From Charina bottae (taxonomy: Eukaryota > Chordata > Lepidosauria > Squamata > Charinaidae), in NCBI GenBank assembly GCA_023362775.1, contig JALMGJ010000005.1, forward strand, positions 85,570,921 to 85,634,920: 64,000 nucleotides of DNA. The letters are read 5' to 3'. Below are positions 54,962 to 64,000 of the stretch, piece by piece; positions within the stretch are counted from its first letter, which is position 1; every line of letters begins with the position of its first letter. The position numbers were made by a program, and so were the translations under genes. Under the pieces are notes generated by a model that had not been told where the DNA came from, did not search any database, and worked only from the letters and a program-made list of their open reading frames with translations.

Positions 54962-55415
54962 AGTTAGGTACAACTGAACTCATATCCTCCTTGAGAGTAT
55001 GCTGGCTTCCTTACATCATCCTTTCTCATACCTAGTGCTCCCAGAACTCTAACAAAGATTATGCAAAGTAGGCATCCATTCAGAGGGAAACATAAATAGA
55101 ATTGTTTTTGTGTGTGCAAGAGAGAGAGTAGGGTCCAGTAGATGTCTTGAATGGGAGCTGTGCACCCTGAAGAAATGGTCTCACCATTCACCATGAAGGC
55201 TAGATAACAGCAGGGAGAACCAGGGTTAAGTCCACCCTGTAATAGTATGCAGGAAAGACCTTAGGAGACTGGATGAAGAGGGAATGGTCAGATAAGAGGC
55301 AGCATAGCCCACAGCTAGATAGTGGGAGGGGCAAGAGGCTCAGAAGAGACCGGCCCTGTTTCTCGGGCTGTAAAGGAGATGTGGGGGAGAATTGTACCAC
55401 CTACCTACTAAAACC
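54962..55415. other. Unassigned sequence
   Basis: No gene or repeat recognised. Confidence 0.3.
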
Positions 55416-55417
55416 AT

Positions 55418-55825
55418 AGAATCCAAGTAGTGTAGAGTTGGAAAGGACCACAAAGGTCATCTAGTCCAACCCTCTGCAGTGTGCTAGAAAATCAATTAAA
55501 CCGTCCTCCAGAGATGGCTGTCCAGACTCTTCAACTATCCAGAGATGGATCGTCCACAACCTCATTGGTAAACTATTCCACAGTTGTGCAAATCTTATCA
55601 TCAGGTAGTTTCTCCTTATTTTTCAGCCAAATTTAGGTAGCTATAATTTATACCCATCATTTCTGGTCCTAGTTCCTGTGGCCATGGAAAAGAGGTCCTG
55701 ATCACCTTCCCTATGGCACCCTTTAACATACCTGAACATGGATGATATGTCTCCCCTCAGTCTTCCTTTCTCCAGACTGAACATCCCAGCACCTTCAGCC
55801 TGTCCTCTGGCCCTGACTTGGATCA
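55418..55825 (-). mobile_element. CR1 LINE 3' end
   Basis: The plus strand shows the reverse complement of the CR1 end: CATAGAATCCAAGTAGTGTAG, GGTCATCTAGTCCAACCC, GGATCGTCCACAACCTCATTGG, GTCTCCCCTCAGTCTTCC and CTCCAGACTGAACATCCC. Confidence 0.85.
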
Positions 55826-55898
55826 CTGAGATGTGGAAATATTAATGTAGAAAACTGGGCCAAGAACCTTAAGTGGTGAAATGCCAATCTGCTATAAA

Positions 55899-56211
55899 AA
55901 GGTAAAGGTAAAGGTTCCCCCACACAGTCATGTCCGACTCTGGGGGCCGGTGCTCATCCCTGTTTATTAGCCAAAGAGCCAGAGTTGTCCGAAGACGCTT
56001 CCACAGTCATGTGGCCAGCATGACGGGCGTGGAACGCTGTTACCTTCCCACCGAAGTGGTACCTATTCATCTACTTGCATTTGCATGCTTTCAAATTGCT
56101 AGGTTGGCAAGAGCTGGGGCGAGTACGGGAGCTCACTCCGTCACGCAGCACTTGGGTCTCGAACCTCCGAACTTGCGATCTTCAGATCGACAAGCCTGGT
56201 GTCTTACCCTG
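55899..56211 (-). mobile_element. Sauria-type SINE, head truncated
   Basis: Two AAGGTAAAGG tail units, GTCATGTCCGACTC, body, box B (GTCTCGAACCTCC, one change) and then loss of the head after GGTGTCTTACCCT, so box A is missing. Otherwise as the other copies. Confidence 0.9.
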
Positions 56212-56705
56212 GCGATTTCCCTGTACCCCACTGTCAGATCTCTTTCACTGGATTGGGGCAAATATTAACAGCTATTGTGGCATATCAGACCCCTCCCTCC
56301 AGAGAAGCTGAATTGTAGTCTGGCCATGAGGACAAGGGAGTAGTGGAGTGAACCAAGAGAAGAAGTTCCCCTACAGTCTAGAAAAAGGGGCTGTGTGGGG
56401 GCGAGCATAGTAATCAAAATGAAGACATCATTGTCTCAAAAATATGGGGAGGAGTTATATTTTAGGAGTTAGCCTAAAATTCAGTGACAAAGTAAACCCT
56501 TCAGGGAATTAACTAGTGCAGGAGGGGCATTCATTAGAGCTCAATGTCCATTCAATGGTGAACAGGGCTTTACACATTGGTAAGATGTACATAATATATG
56601 CCAAATTGCTGAATGTACATGCATTTATTTATTTATTATGAATGTTTTTATGCCAATTCAGTCATCTGACTTTCTGAAGCTTACAGCAGGACATAACATG
56701 TGTGT

Positions 56706-57050
56706 CTGCCTTTCAAGGTAGGCCAGGTCAGGGAAAAGACTCCACAAGGACTACTGGAACTCTGTTGTTTCAGGGTATAATAACAGAATTTTGAAAGACA
56801 GACAGATTCTTTCTCCTCTCTCTAATTCCAAAGAGCATCAAGATGCAGCAATCTTGAGTTTCTTTCTCACTCTCTGCTCTCTTCCCAGGCTAAGCTGGTG
56901 TTTACATAAGGGCTCCCTTCTTGAAGACCATCTCTTGCTGCCTGGTAGCATCAAAACAACCAGATTCATTCCAAGCTCAGGCATCTCTCCTGAGTCCCTG
57001 AATATACAGTACGCTGAAGCTTCCGAGATGTTAGAATAAGGGTGGGGTTC
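56706..57050 (-). mobile_element. Antisense LTR-like fragment, same family as 2948-3170
   Basis: Shares cctttcaaggtaggcc, ccacaagga-tact-gaactct, tataataacagaat and the GTTTCTTTCTCA block with 2948-3170, in the same order and spacing. About 25-30 percent of aligned positions appear to differ by eye. Confidence 0.45.
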
Positions 57051-57112
57051 TTGTATCTGGTGGGACATGGGAGGGAGTTCCCCAGAGGAGAAAACACTCA
57101 CCTCCAATCCAC

Positions 57113-57395
57113 TCTTGTTGCAAGAGTCAACCAGCCAGCTTTCACGCCTAAGGTGGGACTAGAACTCTCAGTCTCCTGGTTTGCCATTGGCTCCTTCCTA
57201 GGGCTGAGAGACAGGGACTGACCCAAGGTCACCCAGCCAGCTTTCGCGCCTAAGGTGGGACTAGAACTCGCACACTCCTGGTTTGCCATTGGCTCCTTCC
57301 TAGGGCTGAGAGAGAGTGACTGGCCCAAAGTCACCCAGCCGGCTTTCATGCCTAAGGCGGGACTAGAACTCACGGTCTCCTGGTTTCTAACCTGG
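57113..57395 (-). repeat. Second copy of the 102-bp SINE tandem unit
   Basis: GCC(A/G)GCTTT recurs at 57134, 57236 and 57338: the same 102-bp period and the same TGGTTTGCCATTGG junction as at 43.0-43.6 kb. Only two full units, and the tRNA-like head is broken off. Confidence 0.92.
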
Positions 57396-57399
57396 AGCC

Positions 57400-58855
57400 T
57401 CTTGGCAAGTATTTTCTACCATCATGCCTTGGGTAGGCAAATTCTGTCGTGAGCAAGTGGTCTCATATGTATCCCACTCCTCAGCTATATAGGACTTTAA
57501 AGGGGGCCAACACACCCAGAAAACAACTGGCATGTAAAGCAGCTTCTGCAAATATTGCTGTTATGTGACTATGGACTTGTTTTGACATAAAAGTTATAAA
57601 CACTATCCGTTCTGGTTCATGAAACCAATCCAGTCAATTGAGTATGTACTGAATCTACACCTGTACATTTGGAGTTTGTTTTGATTCTGTTGGGTTCCTA
57701 TAATAGACAACAGGAAGCAGAGCTATTGGGGGTGTCGGCTGGTTATGGTAAAAAAAGTCAAAATGCAGCCGCAATGTGAACTGCCAAGTGTCCATGCCTC
57801 TTTGATCAGGGGCTAGGGCAATTGATTCTTTTAGATCCAGAGATAATAGCACACCAGTGGATAAAGAAACTTAAAGCTTTATTATAAACAGACAAAGTTA
57901 AACACAGTCTAAACACAGTTTACACAGCATAACAAGCATAGCATACAGAAAGGAATACATACATACCAAGCAAGCAAGGTGATACCTAATCTCCTATAGG
58001 CTGCCAGGAGCCCTCTAATAAGGACAGCGGAGATACCCCAAGATGACAATTTTCACAGCACCCAGCACTCAGGCCTGTGTGGACTCCCAAACTCCAAAGA
58101 CAATCCTAAGGTTTTTATCAAAGCCTGGCTCCCAAACCCCGTGACCAAGTTTCTATGGCACTGAAGCTGCATGGCCTGACCTTGACTGGGATTCTTCATG
58201 TGGTCCAGCACCTGACCATGACATCATTCCAATATCCTGGGAAAGCGATCAGATAAGCCAGTGCCCAAGCAAAACAATTTCTTATCATCCCGCCCCCCCA
58301 TTCCAAGCTGCTAGAGGGGCGGCTGGAGGAGTGAACTTAACAAGCTGGGGACTTTCTCTCCCCCCACTTCCCACAGAGATATGTTCTGAAGGCTGTTGGA
58401 GGAGTGAACATATGCTTCTTCTCTCCCCCCTCTCATGCCAAACAGCAACAAAAACAAGCCAATTAAACATCAGTATAACTCAAAATAACCTCTAATCTCC
58501 TAGGTGTGGGGAAGGAAAATCAAAACATGCCACCTTATTCCTCGAAATACAAAGGTCTTCCACAGGTTGCCATTACACAATGGTGCAATCAAAGCTTGGT
58601 ATGTTTTTTTATGTGGGTCACATGATGAAAATCAGGCAGAGTTTCAATTGCCCCATTGTAGTTGCCAACTTGACTTTTTGACCATACCCTGTGAACACTC
58701 CTGAGAGCTGTTAAAAATCATTTAAATATCTCAGAAAGGTATGTTTTGGGGGCTGGATAGTAGTATATGAGAAAGCAAGTTGTTCTGCCAAATTCAGAGG
58801 ATTTCCTGCACATGTGGTGGAAATGCCAGCCATAACTGAGAAACTATAGAAAGAG
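57400..58855. other. Unassigned, part possibly an antisense LTR
   Basis: At 57845-58505 the minus strand has ATAATAAAGCTTTAAG near its end, a polyadenylation-like signal, which suggests an antisense LTR, without clear ends. GTCAAAATGCAGCC at 57750 and the segment 58558-58700 belong to the dispersed 'GTCAAGATGG' repeat. No gene seen. Confidence 0.3.
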
Positions 58856-58859
58856 ATAT

Positions 58860-58895
58860 GTCGATGAAGGTTCTCAGTCATTCAAGCCACAGACT
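58860..58895 (-). mobile_element. PLE family B end fragment
   Basis: TCGATGAAGGTTCTCAGTCATTCAAGCC matches the terminal sequence of the family B PLE at about 18808-18835. Very short. Confidence 0.55.
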
Positions 58896-59127
58896 ATAGA
58901 AAGAGATAAATCTAATAATATGACAAGGGATAAATGTTATTCATACAAGTTTACTGAGAGCCTCAAGATTGTGGCCACCATCAATGGAAATGATATAAGT
59001 AATCTCCAGCCCCAAAGGAAAGGATTATCAAAGAAAGGCCTCAATATCTGCTGTTATTAAGATGGTACTTTTTTTAAAAAGAAAGAAAGACAATTACTGA
59101 TTTTGCTCATTCCTTTTCTGGTTTATA

Positions 59128-59464
59128 AGGGGGTGTGGTGGCTCAGTGGGTAAGACACCAGGCTTGTCAATTGGAAGATCGCAAGTTTGGAGGTTCGAAT
59201 CCCTAGCCCTGCATGTGGAGTGAACTCCCGCACTTGCCCCAGCTCTTGCCAACCTAGCAATTCGAAAGCATGCAAATGCAAGTAGATCAATAGGTACCAC
59301 TTCGGTGGGTAGGTAACAGCGTTCCGTGCACGTCATGCCGGCCACATGACCGTGGAAGCGTCTTTGGACAACGCTGGCTCTTCGGCTAACAAACGGAGAT
59401 GAGCACCGGCCCCTAGAGTCGGACACGACTGCACAAATGTGTGGGGGGAACCTTTACCTTTTTT
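59128..59464 (+). mobile_element. Sauria-type SINE
   Basis: Box A (TGGCTCAGTGG), box B (GGTTCGAATCC), GAGTCGGACACGACTG and an ACCTTT-type tail. A 14-bp target duplication TTTTCTGGTTTATA lies at 59114-59127 and 59465-59478. Confidence 0.95.
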
Positions 59465-59479
59465 TTTTCTGGTTTATAG

Positions 59480-60345
59480 TATATGTATTTCATTGTTTCT
59501 GTTATTTGTAGTATTTTCTTAAACTCATAAATTTAAAAAGAAAATTTAGTGGACCATTTGAAGTTCAGATTTAATAATTTGTAGAGATATTAACTACCTC
59601 CCCAAAAATGTGTCTGGGTAAATCAAAGGAAGAAAAAACATTTTTCCTAATGGAACATTACTTGGCTATGCCTTAGGTCACCACTAGGTGGCAGACATTC
59701 TTCCTCTCCTTTACAACCTACAGCATGGGATCTCAGCACACTTATTTATTTAATTTTTGATATACGTTTCCCTGGTGGACAGTATTCTGGCTTTTGCATA
59801 TTTTCAGGATGAATTTCATTTGGTTATTTCCTGCCCATATTTCTAAGCTCTCTCCAAATCCCTTTATGCGTTTTCCCTCACTCACACTTTCTGCTCCCTG
59901 GGATTCTGAGTACAGTGTCATCTGAAAAGTTTGTTAATAGGTTGGTTGCTCATACTTAGAGCTGACATTTGAAAATATTAGAGGTGGTAGTAGCTATTTA
60001 CAGCTGGTTTAAAACTGGAACTACCAAGAGGAGGACCAGTAAAGAGGGTACTTTCATCAGCAAATGTGCAACATAAAACCTCACTTCCGAAATGCAAGGT
60101 TTTGAGAGAACCAGCGATGAGCAATTCTAGTTCTGCCTGTTCTTGAATGGCAACAGCCGATGGTGTCCCAGGTTCCTTTCAGTTGCCAAATAGGGGAATC
60201 AGGACTAGGACAGCCAGCCAATCAATGAAAGAAGACACTGTAGGTCTGTCTTTTGTAATTGCTATTCATGTGTCTTTTTTCTCTTTCCTTTCTTTTCAAA
60301 TAAATAAATTTTTTAAAAGAAGATATTGTATGAAATTTGTACATT
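59480..60345. other. Unassigned; old CR1-like stretch
   Basis: 59750-59945 (CCCATATTTCTAAGCTCTC, TACAGTGTCATCTGAAAAG) resembles antisense CR1 RT sequence but is very eroded. No gene seen. Confidence 0.35.
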
Positions 60346-60365
60346 TTATACACACACACACACAC

Positions 60366-60584
60366 ACGGTGTCCCAAAAGCCAGACCCCACAGACAATTA
60401 ATTATATAAATTACATTCAATGCTCGGATTGGTTGCCATTTTCTTCTAAACACTTCCTTACTCATTTGATGCTTTTGAAAGCCTTTGAACTTTCTTAAGT
60501 GCAGTAACATTTTCTGTGGAAAAAAAAATTCAGAAAACATGTATTTTGATTGGCCTGTGGGGCTGGACTTTTGGGACACCCTGT
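60366..60584. mobile_element. Mariner-like miniature element (about 219 bp)
   Basis: Ends ACGGTGTCCCAAAAGCC and the inverse GGACTTTTGGGACACCCTGT, with TA-rich flanks; the left flank has become a CA array. 'ACAGGGTGTCCCAAAAGT' ends are typical of mariner-type elements. No transposase. Confidence 0.7.
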
Positions 60585-60639
60585 ATATAACATATTGGGG
60601 TGCGGGTAAAGACGATAAAGACAAAGGCTGATATTAAGT

Positions 60640-60860
60640 TGAGTTGAATTCCTGGTGACTTCATGGACACAGCCATGAAGTTTTCTCTGCAACAATGCAG
60701 AAATGCTTTGACATTGCCTTATTCCAGAATGAGCTTTTTGGGGCGGAGGGGATCTTTCCTATCTATCCCGCAGCCCATGAATTTCCTAATGGTCTCTCAT
60801 CCAAGTGCAAACCAAACCTGCTTGGGAAGGTAAATCCAACCCATCTTAGCTTCCGAGAGC
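60640..60860 (+). mobile_element. Diverged SINE-like repeat
   Basis: TGACTTCATGGACACAGCCATG, GCAATGCAGAAATGC-like and TCTCTCATCCAAGTGCAAACC blocks align in order with 36235-36415. Family not named. Confidence 0.4.
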
Positions 60861-60864
60861 ACAC

Positions 60865-62065
60865 AAGATTGGTCAGGTGGTGTCCCTTGCTCTGTAATTT
60901 AAATTAAAATCCAATAATTCCCTTAGATGATCACTGAGCTTGCTAAATATGGATAGGTGATTCCCCTTCTGTGCTAAAATTTGTCTTCCAGTATTCCAGA
61001 AGAAAGCAAACAAAAGACCCCTTGATTTTCTACATCATTCTCAAGGGACTTGAGGATTTGTCTACCAGCTGGATCCAACATGGTCAGTACTTGGTTGAGG
61101 CACCATTAAGAAATCCCAGGGGATGTAGGCTAGACAGGGAATTCGAAAAAGTTCTGGAAGAAAGCAGTAAACTGGTCTGAACTGTGGCCAGCAAAATTAA
61201 TGAGCATGTCTACTACATCACCTTCTCTTTTGAACTTACTTTATTTCTGCAAGGTAGAGAATGTGGCTGCTGCTCCTTTCTCCTATTGGCTAGTCTGCAG
61301 TACTCTCTGGCTGTTCAAGCTTTCAATTGGAAGACGCCCCTGAGGAGGCGTTTCCTCATGTTTGTGTCTTCTTGGGATGTAATTGAAGCTGCCAGTCACT
61401 GAGATATTCTTGCAGAAACAAAGACACACATACCTTTTGGCTGCCTCGTCACTAAGGAGAAGACAAGAATGCCACATATCCGAGTTCCTTCTCCATGCAA
61501 AGACAAAGGAACCTGAAGCAAATTCTTTGTGTTGAATTAAAGAAGACTGATTAAAACAGTAAGTGCAGAGATAAAAGCGGCTGGAGGCAAGGTTTAAATT
61601 GGTGCTGAATTATTTCATCTCTTTTTAGAGGTATTATATTGAATTGTTCTTTAAAAATAATAATAATTAAAAACACTTCGATTTAAAGTGAGAGTAAAAA
61701 ATGTTTTCCACTCCCACCTGTGCTTCAAAAACTCTGAATTTACAGTATAAAAACACCATCTTATACTCTGTGCCACGTACGCAGTGAACATTTTGATCAC
61801 TTTCATATGCTATGATAACTTTACAAAACAGGATCCTGGTACCACAGGCTGCCTGGGCCCTAGAGGTAGGCACTAGAATATGGAGGCATGCATCTAGGCA
61901 GACCTTTGAGAGGTGCAGTTTTTCTTGTTGCTTGCCAGTGATGCCCCAAGTCATGAAGAGGGCCATGGTTCAGAAGTGGTGCTTTTTTAAAGGAGCTGCA
62001 TTGCTTGAGCAGAAGCTGGACAAAAGCCACAACAGATCTTCTCAATCATTTTTGAAGCACACACA
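60865..62065. other. Unassigned sequence
   Basis: No gene or repeat recognised. Confidence 0.3.
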
Positions 62066-62067
62066 CA

Positions 62068-62151
62068 ACTACCTAACTACCTACCTACCTACCTACCTAC
62101 CTACCTACCTACCTGGTTGGTTGGTTGGTTGGTTGGTTGGTTGGTTGGTTC
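62068..62151 (+). repeat. CCTA array switching to GGTT array
   Basis: About ten CTAC units directly followed by about nine GGTT units. The two motifs are not reverse complements. Confidence 0.95.
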
Positions 62152-62154
62152 TAT

Positions 62155-63515
62155 ATGCTGAATTGGTGGTTTAGGCCTGATGCCTTTTCCCAAAGTCACA
62201 GTTGTTCTTCAAAAATTCCACCTACCACAATAATTGTGCAGACAGTTAACAATCTACCCAAAAGAATCATCTAAAGATAAACCTGATGGACTTCTTTGTA
62301 ATGCGTAGTGATCAATATCTGTAAGAGAAACTTCTTTGTTTGTTTGCAGGACCTGGCATCAATAGGTTAAAAGAGATCCAGGAAATCTCAGGCTATAGAT
62401 CTCTTTGACAAAAACTTTACTGGCATGCAAAGGCACACTCATCCCACTAAACTGATTTGTTTCATCTGAAGTTGTATAGGAGCAGCCAAGTGCAACAAGG
62501 AACATGAAGCAAGTCTCTGATTCCTATCCAAGATTTGGCAGAATACTTCTGCAACCATAAAAAGTCATTATGTGTTGGCATGTGTATAAATAAAAACATG
62601 TGCCATATCAATTATTATCTATCCTGCTGTTCTCTGGGTTTTGTGAGAATGAGAGGGAATGGCTCTCATACTCATACTCTCATCCTCATTTTTAATAACA
62701 GCAGTAACACATCAATACAGTGAGATACACTGTATTGTACAGTGTACACTGTATATACGCAATACATTTAACCTGGAATATCAACAACAGTTAGTAGGAA
62801 GAGTGCAACTTGCATTTGGGAAGAACTCAGATATTCTTCTGGCTTTGGCCAAAGCAGGCAGGCGTTCAAGTAGAATATCTTCTGCGTCTCAGAAAGATCT
62901 GAGCCTTGTCTTACCCAGTTAAGCTTCTGCCTGCCTATCCTACATTTGCCAAACTGTACAATCAACTGTTGCCTTAGTCCATTCCTTTCTTCTCAGCTCC
63001 ATCTGCAGGTCTTCTAGCTCCCAATCCATACATTTGCTGCAATGCATGTACCTCCGTGAAACCACATGACATTCTTCTGACTTGATCCAAATGCACAAAC
63101 ATTCAACTGGAAAGCTTCCTGCATACTGCCAGTTGAATTTCTGCCTGCTTCTCCCCTTCTCCCCACTCAATAGTCCTCACATTTAGTTCATCATCCACAG
63201 CCCAACATATGCACATTCTTAGATGTTCATTCACAGCATTTATTCTTTTAAGAGAGTGACTCCACAGCACCATCGACCTTTCAGATACACTGGGCAAAGG
63301 ACACCCGCTGTAAAATTGAGAAATAAGCGCCCTGCAGATCCTTCCTCCTCCCCCATGTGCCTTCAGTCAACTTTATTCATCATTTCCTCCATCTACCACG
63401 CAGCCTGTGCATTCTCAAAAATAATTCCAAATGCCCATTCTTCCAAATGAGATTCGTGCTAAGTGAATGGCTGCTTCATATTGTGGTTTCTATTCATGCT
63501 AGAACCTTTTCTTCC
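62155..63515. other. Unassigned sequence
   Basis: No gene seen. A short TGTA/ACAC palindromic stretch lies at about 62720-62760. Confidence 0.35.
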
Positions 63516-63523
63516 CAATAAAA

Positions 63524-63927
63524 TAGGCTGACCATATGTCTTGTTTTGAACGGGACAGTCCCGTTTTTTTAGCATTTTTCAACCGTCCCGTTGTTTTGAT
63601 AAAAATCTCAATTTTGTCCCGTTTTTCAAACCTGGCGGGAATGGTGCAGAAGGAGTATCCGAGCCGGAGCTGCCGATTGGAGGCAGCCCGGAAGAGGAAG
63701 CCCTTCTGCCTATCAGCACGCGGCAAAGGAGGGACCGGGGGCGGGGTTTGCAGGTGGGAGCCAATCGCACAGACCGGGGGGCGGGGTTTGCAGGCGGGAG
63801 CCAATTGCACGGACCAGGGGGGCGGGGACTCCTGTCTTTTTCATGAATACGGAATATTACATAAGAACCCATCCCATTTTACCATCCCAATGTCCCGTTT
63901 TTGTCTCAAGGAAATATGGTCAGCCTA
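63524..63927. mobile_element. hAT-type miniature element, 'TAGGCTGACCATAT' family (404 bp)
   Basis: Ends TAGGCTGACCATAT and ATATGGTCAGCCTA (perfect 14 bp), with an exact 8-bp duplication CAATAAAA at 63516-63523 and 63928-63935. The outer parts repeat GTCCCGTTTT; the centre holds two copies of a 40-bp cassette (GCGGGGTTTG at 63741 and 63781) that also occurs in the element at 44.7 kb. Confidence 0.93.
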
Positions 63928-64000
63928 CAATAAAAGCTAATTTTCACCCTTCAAGATATCCACAGGTTAGAAATATTATGAATGGCTGACATTGTTCCAC

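Overview
This window looks like non-coding nuclear DNA from a squamate reptile, most likely a lizard. I found no exon of a host gene that I could defend. The evidence for the host is the mix of mobile elements: Sauria-type tRNA SINEs whose 3' ends match a BovB LINE, BovB/RTE LINEs, L2 and CR1 LINEs, an R4-clade LINE, several Penelope-like elements (PLEs), many hAT miniature elements with exact 8-bp target duplications, and TA-flanked mariner-type elements. Family names come from motif recognition alone; no database search was run.

Layout. 0-3.4 kb: unassigned sequence with a MIR-like SINE and an LTR-like fragment. 3.4-4.9 kb: L2 LINE with a long GAAT-type tail. 5-14 kb: mostly unique sequence, an old L2, a small hAT element, a Sauria SINE next to a solo LTR, a CR1 3' end, and a 250-bp TTTTA array. 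14-20.3 kb: a fold-back PLE micro-insertion, two TA-flanked elements, old L2 and BovB remnants, and the 3' part of a second PLE family. 22.6-25.9 kb: a PLE with an uninterrupted 849-codon reading frame on the minus strand, flanked by near-identical direct repeats and fused to a SINE fragment. 26.5-28.3 kb: two hAT elements of one family and a third TA-flanked element. 29.6-33.6 kb: a long, decayed, minus-strand L2 with about 1 kb of foreign sequence inside. 34.8-39.1 kb: two Sauria SINEs and L2 tails. 41.5-42.5 kb: 3' end of an R4-clade LINE. 42.9-43.6 kb: a SINE whose middle is a tandem array of 102-bp units. 44.3-44.9 kb: an AAAAT array and a hAT element. 45.3-52.1 kb: three BovB-type copies, one nearly full length. 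53-54.3 kb: a third PLE family, including an 82-bp micro-insertion. 55.4-64 kb: CR1, Sauria SINEs, a second 102-bp-unit SINE, a mariner-like element and a hAT element.

How the parts relate. The SINEs depend on the BovB machinery (shared 3' end), and BovB was active recently: two copies 2 kb apart are almost identical and one has a 32-bp target duplication. The PLE is the only element with a complete reading frame (reverse transcriptase plus GIY-YIG endonuclease). The most interesting signal is a hammerhead-ribozyme-like fold that recurs in three unrelated PLE families at five places. Stem sequences differ between families but pairing is kept. One of these is in an 82-bp insertion that is little more than the fold itself. 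Also notable are short PLE insertions with inverted arms, a 40-bp GC-box/CCAAT cassette shared by two hAT families with different ends, and the 102-bp SINE arrays.
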